DNA of 64,000 nucleotides from Humibacillus sp. DSM 29435 (lineage in GTDB: Bacteria > Actinomycetota > Actinomycetes > Actinomycetales > Dermatophilaceae). Below the pieces are notes generated by a model. It saw only the letters and a program-made list of their open reading frames with translations, was not told the origin of the DNA and ran no database searches. Position 1 is the stretch's first letter. Every line of letters starts with the position of its first letter. This document shows, one piece after another, positions 1 to 9,153 of the stretch. A program made the translations under genes and the position numbers. The stretch is from NCBI RefSeq assembly GCF_001758225.1, contig NZ_MAST01000053.1:1-64000 (forward strand), read 5' to 3'.

Positions 1-5
1 GGTGG

Positions 6-101
6 TGGTGGGGCCGGCTGTCCCGCAGGAGTCGGACCGTGGCGGGGTTCGGGTGCTGGTGGGGCCGGCTGTCCCGCAGGAGTCGGACCGTGGCGGGGTT
101 C
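6..101. repeat. 45-bp direct repeat, two copies, period 51
   Basis: Positions 6-50 and 57-101 are identical over 45 bp. A shorter related stretch (gtccgaccg...gtggcgg) follows at about 107-125. The array touches the left edge, so more copies may lie outside. No reading frame or function is evident. It lies just upstream of the first gene and could be the repetitive tail of a neighbouring gene or an intergenic repeat. Confidence 0.8.
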
Positions 102-171
102 CGAGGTCCGACCGGACGGTGGCGGCGTGAGCCGCGATCCGGGGTGGGCACGGGCGTGGCACGATGACGTC

Positions 172-2895
172 ATGTCCGATCGTGACAAAGGCCCCGACGC
201 CATCGACGCTGCTGACGACACCGTGCCGCTGCCGGTCGCGTCGGCCCGGGCAGCCGGAGGCCCGGTCGGGTGGGAGGCCGACGTCGTGCTCAAGGACGGC
301 ACGGTCGCGCACCTGCGGCCGATCGGCCCCGACGATGCCGACGGCATCCGCGCGTTCCACAGCAAGCAGTCGCCGGAGTCGATCTACCTGCGGTTCTTCG
401 CACCGGTCCGTGAGATCAGCGAACGTGACCTGTATCGGTTCACGCACGTCGACCACCACGACCGGGTGGCACTGGTGGCCACTCTCGACAACGACATCAT
501 CGGCATCGGCCGCTTCGACCGCATCGATGCCTCATCGGCCGAGGTCGCCTTCAACATCTCCGACCACTTCCAGGGCAAGGGCATCGGCTCGGTGCTGCTC
601 GAACACCTGGCCGCGATCGCCCAGGAGGTCGGCATCACCCGGTTCACGGCCGAGGTGCTGCCGCAGAACCGCAAGATGCTGATGGTGTTCAAGGAGGCGG
701 GCTACGAGGTCGCCTCCCACCTTCAGGACGGCGTCGTCGAGGTGGGCTTCGACGTGCTGCCCACCGACAAGAGCAAGGCCGTGCAGCTCTCCCGCGAGCA
801 CCGCGCCGAGTCGCGCAGCATGACGACCATCCTCTTCCCCGAACGGGTCGCGATCATCGGCGTCAGCCGTCGCGCCGACTCGATCGGGGCACTGGTGATG
901 CGCAACATCGTCGCGGCCGGCTTCATGGGTGAGCTCTACCCGATCCACCCCGAGGCCGACTCGATCCAGGGGGTCCCGGCTTTCCGCAGCATCGGCGAAG
1001 CACCGGGCCCGGTCGACCTCGCCGTCGTCGTCGTGCCGCCCGACGAGGCCCTCGGCGTCGTGAAGGAGTGCGGCCGAGCCGGCGTGCGGGCCCTGCTCGT
1101 GCTGTCGTCCGGCTTCGCCGAGGCGGGTGACGAGGGGGTGAAGCTGCAGAACAAGCTGCGTCGCCGAGCCCGCCGGGCGGGCATGCGCGTGGTCGGGCCC
1201 AACAGCTTCGGCCTGATCAACAACGACCCGACGGTGCGGCTCAACGCGAGTCTGGCGCAGGTTATCCCGGAGGCCGGCCGCCTCGGCCTCTTCGCGCAGA
1301 GCGGAGCGCTCGGCATCGCCGTGCTGGCATCGGCGGCTCGGCGCGGGCTCGGCATCTCGGTGTTCGCCTCGGCGGGCAACCGGGTCGACGTCTCGGGCAA
1401 CGACCTCATGCAGTACTGGATCGACGACCAGCAGACCGACACGGTCGGCCTGTACCTCGAGTCGATGGGCAACCCTCGCAAGTTCTCGCGTATCGCTCGG
1501 CAGCTCGCGATGGTCAAGCCGGTCGTCGTCGTCTCGTCGGGGGTGTCGAGCTTCGCGGCCCCGGCCGGGCATCGCACTCGCACGACGAACGTGCCGCCGG
1601 GAGCCTTCCGGGCGCTGCTCCGTCAGGCGGGCGTGATTCGCGTCGAGAACATCCACCAGCTCTTCGACGTCGCCCAGCTGACCCTGCACCAACCCCTGCC
1701 GCGCGGCGACCGGGTGGCCATCGTCGGCAACTCCGACGCCTTGGGCGCGATCAGTGCCAGCGCCTGCGTCAGCTGGGGGCTGAAGGTCACGCACGGGCCC
1801 GTCTCCCTGCTCCCGCAAGCCAGTGCCGAGGAGTTCTCGACGGCCCTCGAGTCTGCGTTCGCTGATCCGCAGGTCGACAGTGTCGTCGCGAGTTTCATCC
1901 CGGCCATCAGCGCGAGCGACGAAGACGTGTCAGCTGCTGTGGTCGCCGTGGTAGCGCGGCATGAGAAGCCTTGCGTCGCAACGTTTCTCGGCGTTCGCGG
2001 CATCGACAAGTGGCTTGACTACAAACAGTCCGACGGGGTGGCCCGGTCGGTGCCGGCGTACGCCTTGCCCGAAGACGGCATCCGGGCCCTCAACGCGGTG
2101 ACGAAGTACGCGCAGTGGCGAGCCCGCGACCGAGGGGCAGCGGTCGCTCCGGTGGGGGTCGACCGTGCTCGGGCCGAAGCGCTGATCGACGGCTTTCTTC
2201 AGCACAGCCCCGAGGGGCGCGTCCTCACCCGCGACGAGACGGAGCAGCTGCTCGCGGCCTACGGCCTGCGACTGTGGCCTGCCATCGAGGTGTCGGATGC
2301 CGCCTCCGCCGTGGCGGCGGCCGACACGCTGACCTACCCGGTCATTCTCAAGTCGACCTCGCCGGTCGTGCGTCACCAGCCGGGCATCGTCGGGGTGCGC
2401 AGTGACCTCATCGATGCCGAGTCGGTGCTCGACGCTCACACGTCTCTGAGCGAACGCCTCGGCCCGCTGGGTGCCGACCGCTTCGTGGTGCAGCGGATGG
2501 CCGTGCCCGGGGTCTCGTGCGTGCTGCGAGCGACGGAGGACCCGCTGTTCGGCCCGGTGGTCAGCTTCTCGGTGGCGGGCCCGCCCACCGACCTGCTCGG
2601 CGACATCGCGCACCGCATCCCGCCGCTCACCGACGTCGATGTCTGCGACCTCATCGACGGGGTCAAGGCCGCACCGCTGCTCTCCGGCCACCGCGGGGCT
2701 GCTCCCGTGCACCGGGCTGCCCTCTGCGACTTGGTGGCCCGCCTTTCGGTGCTCGCCGATGACCATCCCGAGCTGTCGTCGGTCGAGCTCAACCCGGTCA
2801 ACGCCTGGACCGGCGGCGTCGATGTGCTCGGGGCCGAGATCACCGTGCGGCCACCCCAGCTGCGCCAGGACGCGGGCCGTCGGGCGATGACCTGA
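172..2895 (+). CDS. GNAT acetyltransferase fused to ADP-forming acyl-CoA synthetase-like domains
   Basis: A 907-residue fusion. An N-terminal GNAT domain (about residues 37-195, acetyl-CoA loop QGKGIG) is followed by a CoA-binding Rossmann domain (about 225-330, AIIGVSRR), a succinyl-CoA ligase-like domain with FAQSGALGIAV, and a C-terminal ATP-grasp domain (from about 690). Proteins of this make-up include the Pat/PatA protein-lysine acetyltransferases that inactivate acetyl-CoA synthetase; the GNAT-first order is the one I recall for Streptomyces PatA. The loop AGHRTRT sits where ADP-forming synthetases carry their phospho-histidine segment, so the synthetase half may be only regulatory. 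ATG 172 was chosen because the frame upstream (GTG 127) runs into low-complexity sequence. A protein acetyltransferase is inferred. Confidence 0.85.
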   Translation: MSDRDKGPDAIDAADDTVPLPVASARAAGGPVGWEADVVLKDGTVAHLRPIGPDDADGIRAFHSKQSPESIYLRFFAPVREISERDLYRFTHVDHHDRVALVATLDNDIIGIGRFDRIDASSAEVAFNISDHFQGKGIGSVLLEHLAAIAQEVGITRFTAEVLPQNRKMLMVFKEAGYEVASHLQDGVVEVGFDVLPTDKSKAVQLSREHRAESRSMTTILFPERVAIIGVSRRADSIGALVMRNIVAAGFMGELYPIHPEADSIQGVPAFRSIGEAPGPVDLAVVVVPPDEALGVVKECGRAGVRALLVLSSGFAEAGDEGVKLQNKLRRRARRAGMRVVGPNSFGLINNDPTVRLNASLAQVIPEAGRLGLFAQSGALGIAVLASAARRGLGISVFASAGNRVDVSGNDLMQYWIDDQQTDTVGLYLESMGNPRKFSRIARQLAMVKPVVVVSSGVSSFAAPAGHRTRTTNVPPGAFRALLRQAGVIRVENIHQLFDVAQLTLHQPLPRGDRVAIVGNSDALGAISASACVSWGLKVTHGPVSLLPQASAEEFSTALESAFADPQVDSVVASFIPAISASDEDVSAAVVAVVARHEKPCVATFLGVRGIDKWLDYKQSDGVARSVPAYALPEDGIRALNAVTKYAQWRARDRGAAVAPVGVDRARAEALIDGFLQHSPEGRVLTRDETEQLLAAYGLRLWPAIEVSDAASAVAAADTLTYPVILKSTSPVVRHQPGIVGVRSDLIDAESVLDAHTSLSERLGPLGADRFVVQRMAVPGVSCVLRATEDPLFGPVVSFSVAGPPTDLLGDIAHRIPPLTDVDVCDLIDGVKAAPLLSGHRGAAPVHRAALCDLVARLSVLADDHPELSSVELNPVNAWTGGVDVLGAEITVRPPQLRQDAGRRAMT

Positions 2896-2920
2896 CGGTT
2901 GCACCTGACGTTGCTCGGGG

Positions 2921-3874
2921 TCACCCCTTGACGCTGCCCGCCAGCAGGCCACTGGCGAAGTAGCGCTGCAGGGCGAGAAAGACGATGAGCGGAATGACGA
3001 TGGTGATGAACCCAGCGGGGGCCAGCAGCTCGAGATGGGCGCCGTAGCTTCCGGTGAGGCTCTGCATCCGGGCAGTGACCGGCTGTTGTGACGGGTCGGT
3101 GCTGCCGAACGTCTTGGCGACCAGCAGGTCGTTCCACACCCAAAGGAACTGGAAGATCCCGAACGACGCGATGGCCGGCATCGACAAGGGCAGCACGATC
3201 GACCGGAAGATGCGCAGAGCGTTGGCTCCGTCGACGCGCGCCGCCTCGATGAGCGACACCGGAATCTGGGCGATGAAGTTGTGCAACAGAAAGATGGCGA
3301 GGGGCAGCGAGAACATCGTGTGCGTCAGCCAGATCTGGGCGAGGGTGCCATTGACGCCGGGGGAGGGCAGCACCGTGACCCCGCCGATCTGCAGACCCTT
3401 GACGTAGTACTGCTGCAGCGGCACCAGGGCCATCTGTAGCGGGATGATCTGCAGGGCGAAGATGAGGAAGAAGATGGCGTCGCTGCCCCGGAACCGCAGC
3501 CAGGCCAGCGAGTAGGCCGCCATGGAGGCGATGAAGATCGGGATGATGGTCGCGGGAATGGTGATGGCCAGGGAGTTGACCAGCGGTAGAGCGAGGCCGC
3601 CGCTGCCGGTCAGCACCTGCTTGTAGCCGGCGAGGCTGAAGCTGGGGTGGACGAAGAACTCCCACCAGCCCGTGGTGGCGGCGTCCTCCTTCGACCGGAA
3701 CGAGTTGATGAACAGCCCCAGGGTCGGGACGGTCCAGAGCACGGAGATGACGACGACGACGGCCGAGGCGACGGGCGAGCTGAAGGCCCGTCGAACAGCC
3801 GAGGTCGCCTCGCGTCCACGCAGCTTGCCGTCGGATGCGACCGGGTCGAGAACGGGCGGGGTGGCGCTGGTCAT
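2921..3874 (-). CDS. Carbohydrate ABC transporter permease, MalG/AglG type
   Basis: A 317-residue inner-membrane permease with six predicted membrane segments and the EAA loop (ARVDGANALRIFRSIVLP) that contacts the ATPase. Family knowledge makes it the second transmembrane subunit of a CUT1 sugar importer. Its ATG overlaps the stop of the upstream permease by four bases (ATGA), so translation is probably coupled. The last gene of a three-gene minus-strand operon (binding protein, permease, permease). No ATPase follows; the convergent fusion gene ends 25 bp away. The substrate cannot be told from sequence alone; an oligosaccharide is likely. Confidence 0.92.
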   Translation of the reverse strand: MTSATPPVLDPVASDGKLRGREATSAVRRAFSSPVASAVVVVISVLWTVPTLGLFINSFRSKEDAATTGWWEFFVHPSFSLAGYKQVLTGSGGLALPLVNSLAITIPATIIPIFIASMAAYSLAWLRFRGSDAIFFLIFALQIIPLQMALVPLQQYYVKGLQIGGVTVLPSPGVNGTLAQIWLTHTMFSLPLAIFLLHNFIAQIPVSLIEAARVDGANALRIFRSIVLPLSMPAIASFGIFQFLWVWNDLLVAKTFGSTDPSQQPVTARMQSLTGSYGAHLELLAPAGFITIVIPLIVFLALQRYFASGLLAGSVKG

Positions 3875-4902
3875 CGTTCGCTCCTCTCCCGGCGCAGCTG
3901 GCGGATGTTGTAGAACATGAGCGGCAGCACGACGATGAAGATGATGACCGCAAGGGCGCTGCCGCGGCTGACCTGGCTGGTGACGAACATGTCGGCGTAC
4001 ATCTGACGGGCCAGCACGTCGGTGTCGTAGTTGCCGTTGGTGATCGTGAACACGATGTCGAAGACCTTGAGGGTGGTGATCATCACCGTGGTCAGCACCA
4101 CGACGACGGTGTTGCGGATCATGGGAATCTCGATGCTGCGAAAGAGCCGCCACCCGTCGGCCCCCTCGAGTCGAGCCGACTCGATGATCTCGTCGGGAAT
4201 CGCCTTGAGGGCGGCCCCGAGGACCACCATGGCGAACCCGGCCTGGATCCAGATCATGATCACCATGAGCAGGAAGGTGTTGACCGGAGAGCTGATCAGC
4301 CAGTTGGGGGGGTTGCTCCAACCCAGCTTCATCACGATGGCACTGAGCAGGCCGGTCTGGGGCTGCGTCGGCGTCACGTAGTTGTAGACGTAGCTCCAGA
4401 TCACCGAGGCCCCTACGAACGAGATCGCCGTGGGCAGGAAGATCAGGGTCTTGGGCACGGCAGTGTGCTTCATGCGGTTGAGCAGCAAGGCCGCCGACAG
4501 ACCGACGGCCACGGTCAGGGTCGGCACGATGACCAGCCACAGCAGCGTTCGGAAGAGGCTGCCCAAGGTGTAGGGGTCGGTGAACGCGAAGGCGTAGTTC
4601 TTCAGACCGACGTACTTGGTGAGCAGCTGCCCGAGAAACTGCTGGTTCTTCAGGCTGTTGTTGAACGTGACGACGGCCGGGATGATCAGCCCCAGCAGCA
4701 GCAGGAAGAGCGCGGGGCCGAGGCAGATGACGACGGCGACCGGTTTCTGCAACCGGCCGGTGACCCGGCCGGCCACGAGGAACACGACGCCGAGAAGGGC
4801 CACGAAGCCGACGACCACGACCACCACACCGAGCAGGGTGGATGCTGCCTGGCTCACGGGGCTGCTGTCGGTGAGCAGGGCGGGAGCGGATGACGTGAAC
4901 AT
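3871..4902 (-). CDS. Carbohydrate ABC transporter permease, MalF/AglF type
   Basis: A 343-residue permease with an extra N-terminal hydrophobic segment (about residues 22-46) before the usual six. The EAA motif reads ALKAIPDEIIESARLEGADG. Such long-N-terminus permeases are typical of alpha-glucoside type (AglF) importers of actinobacteria. It starts 21 bp after the binding-protein stop and overlaps the next permease by four bases. It would form the heterodimeric channel with that permease and depend on a shared MsiK-like ATPase encoded elsewhere (inference; none is present here). Confidence 0.92.
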   Translation of the reverse strand: MFTSSAPALLTDSSPVSQAASTLLGVVVVVVGFVALLGVVFLVAGRVTGRLQKPVAVVICLGPALFLLLLGLIIPAVVTFNNSLKNQQFLGQLLTKYVGLKNYAFAFTDPYTLGSLFRTLLWLVIVPTLTVAVGLSAALLLNRMKHTAVPKTLIFLPTAISFVGASVIWSYVYNYVTPTQPQTGLLSAIVMKLGWSNPPNWLISSPVNTFLLMVIMIWIQAGFAMVVLGAALKAIPDEIIESARLEGADGWRLFRSIEIPMIRNTVVVVLTTVMITTLKVFDIVFTITNGNYDTDVLARQMYADMFVTSQVSRGSALAVIIFIVVLPLMFYNIRQLRRERSER

Positions 4903-4923
4903 GGTGGCCGGTGGCAGCCGGGT

Positions 4924-6288
4924 TCAGTTCGGCCAGGAGGAGTCGATCTCCTGGGCGACAGCCGTGGCCGACTTGCCGCTGCCGAACCAGTCGACCATGC
5001 CCTTCCAGAAGGTGCCCGAACCCACCGCCGCCGGCATGGAGTCAGAGGCGTCGAACCGGAACGTGGCGCTCGGGTCGGCCAGGTACTTCGCCGAGATCTT
5101 GTCGATCGGGTCCTTGTAGAGGCTCTGGTCGACCTTCTCGTTCGCCGACACCCAGCCTGGGGCGACCTCGATGCGGCTCTGCGCCCATTCCGGGCTGGAG
5201 AGGTAGTTCTGCACCGCCTGAGTGGCCGGGTCGTCGGCGAAAGCGGTGACGAACTCACCACCACCCTCCACCGGTGTCTTGATGCTGGGGTTCACGGCGG
5301 GTAGGTAGAACGCGAAGACGTCGCCGTCGGGCCCGACCTTGGTGCCCTTGGGCCACTGGGCCTCGTAGAAGGAGGCCTGCTGCAACATGCCGCACTGGTT
5401 CTTCAGGATCGGCAGACCGGCGTTCTGGAAGGTGGTCGTGGCGATCGTCTGCACGTTGCCGACGCCACCGTTGACCCAGGCCGGGTTGAGCATCCAGCCC
5501 TGCACCGTCTTCATCGCCGCCTGGATCTGCGGGTCGGCGAACTTCACCTTGTGGCTGATCCAGTCGTCGTAGACCTGCCCCCCGTAGGTGCCGAGCACGG
5601 TCTCCTCGAGCCAGTCCGTCGCCGGCCAGCCAGTGGCCGTTCCGGAGCCGATGCCGCCGCACCACGGTTTGGCGGTACCACTCATGTCCTTGGCCATCTT
5701 TGCCGACAGGCTCATCAGATCGGCGTAGGTGGTGGGCACCTTGTAGCCCTTCGACGCGAAGTACTTGGGGGAGTACCACACCAGCGACTTCATGTTGGCG
5801 CTCATCGGGGCGGCGTAGAACGTGCCGTCGGCACTGCCGTAGGTCTTCCAGACCTTGCTCCAGTTGTCCTCGTTCTTCACGGTCTGCGCGGGAGGCTTCT
5901 TCACCGTGCCCGTCTGCACCATCTGCTGGAGCAGCCCGGGCTGCGGGATGATCGCGAGGTTCGGCGCGTTGCCGCCGTTCACCTTGACCGGGAGGTCGGA
6001 CTCGAACGTGTTGGAGCCGGTGTACTGGATCTTGATACCGGTGCACTTCTGAAAATCGGCCCACGAGGTGTTGAGCGAGTCCGACTCCGGGCTGAGGATC
6101 GAGCCGAACATCGTCACAGTCGACCCGCTGTGCCCGGCGTAGGGCTGGAACTGCGCGCAGTCACCGGTAAGCGTCGGCGTCGTACCGCCGCCGCCCGCCT
6201 GCGGCGTGGGGCTGCTGCTCGAGCAGGCAGCAGTGGCGGTCACGGCGAGCACTCCGGCCGCCGCCGCGAGGATCGTGAGCTTCTTCAT
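4924..6288 (-). CDS. Extracellular sugar-binding lipoprotein of ABC transporter
   Basis: A 454-residue family 1 solute-binding protein. The first 21 residues form a lipoprotein signal peptide ending in TATAAC, with the cysteine lipidated and the mature protein tethered outside the membrane. A Gly/Ser/Pro linker follows. Aromatic-rich segments such as KSLVWYSPKYFASKGY and TGWPATDWLE are typical of CUT1 sugar-binding proteins. The start is set by AGGAGA seven bases before ATG 6288; longer upstream frames lack a signal peptide. First gene of the importer operon. The 288 bp upstream hold the likely promoter; no LacI-type regulator gene is adjacent. Confidence 0.92.
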   Translation of the reverse strand: MKKLTILAAAAGVLAVTATAACSSSSPTPQAGGGGTTPTLTGDCAQFQPYAGHSGSTVTMFGSILSPESDSLNTSWADFQKCTGIKIQYTGSNTFESDLPVKVNGGNAPNLAIIPQPGLLQQMVQTGTVKKPPAQTVKNEDNWSKVWKTYGSADGTFYAAPMSANMKSLVWYSPKYFASKGYKVPTTYADLMSLSAKMAKDMSGTAKPWCGGIGSGTATGWPATDWLEETVLGTYGGQVYDDWISHKVKFADPQIQAAMKTVQGWMLNPAWVNGGVGNVQTIATTTFQNAGLPILKNQCGMLQQASFYEAQWPKGTKVGPDGDVFAFYLPAVNPSIKTPVEGGGEFVTAFADDPATQAVQNYLSSPEWAQSRIEVAPGWVSANEKVDQSLYKDPIDKISAKYLADPSATFRFDASDSMPAAVGSGTFWKGMVDWFGSGKSATAVAQEIDSSWPN

Positions 6289-6460
6289 CGGTTCTCCTGG
6301 TTGGTAACGAACGTCGGCCGTGCCCAGCGGCGGGCCTGGCGTGACTGTTCGGGCACGTCGGACCCAGCTGCGGGAGACCGCTTGTCGTCTGGGCCGACCT
6401 GGCCGCCCGCCTCCCGTTAGCAGCGGCACTGGACCCATTGGGCTGAGTGCATCACCGGCC

Positions 6461-6474
6461 TTGAAACCGGTCAA
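6461..6474. promoter_or_regulatory. Possible operator upstream of sugar importer
   Basis: TTGAAACCGGTCAA has TTGA/TCAA ends around a CCGG core, the style of LacI-family operators, though the centre is not fully symmetric. It lies 173 bp upstream of the binding-protein start. On the minus strand it also contains TTGACC, a plausible -35 element. Weak evidence. Confidence 0.25.
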
Positions 6475-6576
6475 TCGAGTGGGCGACCTTGCCACACAAG
6501 TGAAACAGTGGCGTCATATTGGGGACCGTCAGACACGGTGGGGTCGGTCGTCCGAGCCGGTGCAAGGATGGGGCCT

Positions 6577-7185
6577 ATGAGACGCGTCAGCCACGGCACC
6601 GGGCAGGCCCTTCCCGATGACCTCACCCGGGCCATCACCCACGCCGGGTACTACCCGGCCCTGGTCTGCGATGTCGTGGAGTCGGCCGTCGCAGACGACC
6701 TGGTGGTGTCGCACCTGGTGCACCAGGAGACGACGTTCGACCACGACTCGGTGCGGCGGCACGTGACGGTGCTCGTGGTCACCCCACACCGGCTCGTCAT
6801 CGCCCACGCCGACGACCACGCCGAGCCCGGCGAACAGCTGATGGCCACCGCGACCACCGAGACGGTACCGCTGCGCGCCGTCCGCGGCGTCATGGTGACT
6901 CACGTGGTGGCCGAACCGGAGTCGTTCTCACCCGGCACCCACAGCCGCGACATCACCTTGACCATCGGCTGGGGCGCGGTCAGCCGGCTCGACATGGTGC
7001 CCGCCCAGTGTGGTGACCCCGACTGCACCGCCGACCACGGCTTCGAGGGAACCATCGCGAGCGACGACATCTCGCTGCGCGTGAGCGCCGCCGCCGACGG
7101 TGCGTCCGCCGTCGAGAACGCCCTCCGCTTCGCGAGGGTGCTCTCGGGAAGCATCGGGGGCGGTTCCGCAGGTTCCGCGTCGTGA
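6577..7185 (+). CDS. DUF5998 family protein
   Basis: A 202-residue actinobacterial protein of unknown function. I recognise the DUF5998 pattern (DLTRAITHAGYYPALV near the N-terminus and a HVVAEPE...YTRDITLTIGW-like central block). No membrane segment or catalytic motif is visible, so it should be cytosolic. ATG 6577 is preceded by AAGGA eight bases upstream. Its stop overlaps the GTG of the following phosphodiesterase (GTGA), making a two- or three-gene operon ending in thymidine kinase. That order is conserved in many actinobacteria. Confidence 0.8.
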   Translation: MRRVSHGTGQALPDDLTRAITHAGYYPALVCDVVESAVADDLVVSHLVHQETTFDHDSVRRHVTVLVVTPHRLVIAHADDHAEPGEQLMATATTETVPLRAVRGVMVTHVVAEPESFSPGTHSRDITLTIGWGAVSRLDMVPAQCGDPDCTADHGFEGTIASDDISLRVSAAADGASAVENALRFARVLSGSIGGGSAGSAS

Positions 7186-8330
7186 GCTCACCGGCATCCG
7201 GCCGACTCGACTGGTCGGCGGGCACGCTCGCGTCTGTGCTGCCCTCGGTGTCCGACCGTCTCGGCGTGCCGCGGTTCGATGGCCACGACATCTTCGACCT
7301 GCCCCCGGCGCGACGCACGGTGGTCGTGCTTGTCGACGGCCTGGGCTATGACCTGCTGCGGCAGCGGAGCGGGCACGCCCCGTTCCTGCGGCAGCGACTG
7401 GCGAGCGCCAGCCGGGTCCCCTGCGGCTTTCCCACGACCACCGCCACCTCGATGGCCACCTTCGGCACCGGCCTGCCGCCGGGGTCGCACGGCCTCGTCG
7501 GGATGCAGGTGCTCGACCCCGACACCGACCGTCTGCTCAACGAGCTGTCGTGGGAGCAGGGTCCTGACCCGCTCCAGTGGCAACCGAACGAGACGGTGTT
7601 CGAGGCCGCCGAGTCGGCCGGTGTGTCGGTCACGATGATCGGCCCGCACTACTTCGAGGGCTCGGGTCTGACCTCGGCGGCCCTGCGCGGTGGGCGTTTT
7701 CGCGCCGCCGCAGCACTCGACGACCGCGTCGATGCCGCCCTCGCCGCTGTTCGCGCCACACCGCGCGCTCTCGTGTACCTCTACTGGGGTGAGGTCGACA
7801 AGGTCGGTCACGTGCACGGCTGTCAGTCGTGGCAGTGGGGCGATGAGGTGGAGTCGGTCGACCGCGCCCTCGCCCGGTTGGCCGACCGGGTTCCGGGCGA
7901 CACCTCGATCGTGATCACGGCCGACCACGGCATGGTCGACATCCCCTTCCGCAACCGTATCGACCTCGCCCACGAGCCGGCGTTGATGAGCGGCATCCGC
8001 CACCTCGGGGGAGAGCCGCGCTGCCTGCAGCTCTACACCGAGAACGGCAGCACCGCCGACGTGGCGTCGACGTGGCGGGCCGCCCTGGGCGACCGCGCCC
8101 GGGTGCTCACCCGTGAGGAGATCATCGACACGGGCTGGTTCGGCCCGGTCGACGCTCGGGTCGCGCCGCGCATCGGCGATGTCGTGGCCGTCATGCGCGG
8201 GTCGTTCGCGATGGTGCACTCCGGCAGGATGCGGCCCCAGCTGGTGGCCCTGTTCGGTCTGCACGGCGCCCTCAGCGACGCCGAGCTGGCCGTTCCCGTC
8301 ATCGTGGTGCCGCCTGGCACCAGAACCTAG
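7182..8330 (+). CDS. Alkaline phosphatase superfamily / type I phosphodiesterase
   Basis: A 382-residue member of the nucleotide pyrophosphatase/phosphodiesterase branch of the alkaline phosphatase superfamily. Visible metal and nucleophile motifs are VVLVDGLGYDLL (metal-binding Asp, about residue 50), FPTTTATSMATFGTG (the nucleophile Thr), a central YWGEVDKVGHVHG (Asp/His ligands) and VITADHGMVD (Asp-His pair). No signal peptide is evident, unlike many family members, so it may act in the cytosol. GTG 7182 overlaps the DUF5998 stop. The substrate is unknown. Confidence 0.88.
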   Translation: MSSPASGRLDWSAGTLASVLPSVSDRLGVPRFDGHDIFDLPPARRTVVVLVDGLGYDLLRQRSGHAPFLRQRLASASRVPCGFPTTTATSMATFGTGLPPGSHGLVGMQVLDPDTDRLLNELSWEQGPDPLQWQPNETVFEAAESAGVSVTMIGPHYFEGSGLTSAALRGGRFRAAAALDDRVDAALAAVRATPRALVYLYWGEVDKVGHVHGCQSWQWGDEVESVDRALARLADRVPGDTSIVITADHGMVDIPFRNRIDLAHEPALMSGIRHLGGEPRCLQLYTENGSTADVASTWRAALGDRARVLTREEIIDTGWFGPVDARVAPRIGDVVAVMRGSFAMVHSGRMRPQLVALFGLHGALSDAELAVPVIVVPPGTRT

Positions 8331-8340
8331 GTGGGTGCCC

Positions 8341-9033
8341 GTGGCTGAGCTGGTCTTCTTCTCCGGAACCATGGACTGCGGCAAGTCCACCCTCGCCCTG
8401 CAGATGAACCACAACCACGCCGTGCGGGGGCGGGTGGGCCTGATCTTCACCAAGCTCGACCGGGCCGGAGCCAACGTGCTCTCCTCGCGGTTGGGGCTGT
8501 CGACGGGCGCACTCGAGGTGGCAGACGACCTCGACTTCTGGGAGTCCATCGTCAGCCGGGCCACGGCCGGCGGCCGCATCGACTATCTCGTGTGCGACGA
8601 GGCGCAGTTCTACACCGGCGCGCAGGTCGAGCAGCTGGCCCGGGTGGTCGACGAGATGGACGTCGACGTCTTCGCTTTCGGCATCACTGCCGACTTCCGC
8701 ACCGAGCTGTTTCCGGGCAGCAAGCGGCTGATCGAGCTGGCCGACCGCGTGCAGGTGCTGCAGGTGGAGGCGCTGTGCTGGTGCGGGCGCAGGGCCACGA
8801 CGAACGCCCGCGTCGTCGAGGGGTCGATGGTGATCGAGGGTGAGCAGGTCGTCGTCGGCGACACCGCCTCTGGTCTCGAGGGCCAGGTGGAGTACGAGGT
8901 GCTCTGCCGCCGGCACTACATGCGGCGGATGACCTCACACGCCGCCCGGGTCGCTGCCCTCTCACCGGAGGTGCTGCCCTTCGATCTCGAGGTCTGCCCG
9001 GTGCCGCCGCTGCCGATCACCCAAGCCGACTGA
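8341..9033 (+). CDS. tdk: Thymidine kinase
   Basis: Phosphorylates thymidine to dTMP with ATP in the pyrimidine salvage pathway. About 230 residues, slightly longer than the usual 190-220. The P-loop is GTMDCGKST (residues 9-17), the magnesium-site DEAQF is at 86-90, and zinc ligands fit C146/C148 and C189/H192. GTG 8341 was chosen because AGGTGGG ends five bases upstream; GTG 8335 is the alternative. Ten bases after the phosphodiesterase gene and likely its operon partner. The accessory region starts just after it; in relatives sepH normally follows. Confidence 0.93.
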   Translation: MAELVFFSGTMDCGKSTLALQMNHNHAVRGRVGLIFTKLDRAGANVLSSRLGLSTGALEVADDLDFWESIVSRATAGGRIDYLVCDEAQFYTGAQVEQLARVVDEMDVDVFAFGITADFRTELFPGSKRLIELADRVQVLQVEALCWCGRRATTNARVVEGSMVIEGEQVVVGDTASGLEGQVEYEVLCRRHYMRRMTSHAARVAALSPEVLPFDLEVCPVPPLPITQAD

Positions 9034-9153
9034 CGGCAGGTCGGATCCGGTCGTCCGGCCGGTATACGTCTCTCTTGCAGTCGGGCTCGCGGCTGTGGTC
9101 GCCCTCAGCGCGGCAAGGAACGATGTGGGGCACGTGCTCGACGGGATGCGGCT

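Noticed and set aside
532-1818. Long open frame antisense to the GNAT/synthetase gene (428 codons)
   Set aside because: High-GC shadow frame; the plus-strand fusion protein has clear domains throughout, and the antisense product is His/Arg-rich without any family pattern.
3835-4893. Plus-strand frame of 352 codons over the sugar permeases
   Set aside because: Antisense shadow of two well-supported permeases; the translation is low-complexity Asp/His/Gly.
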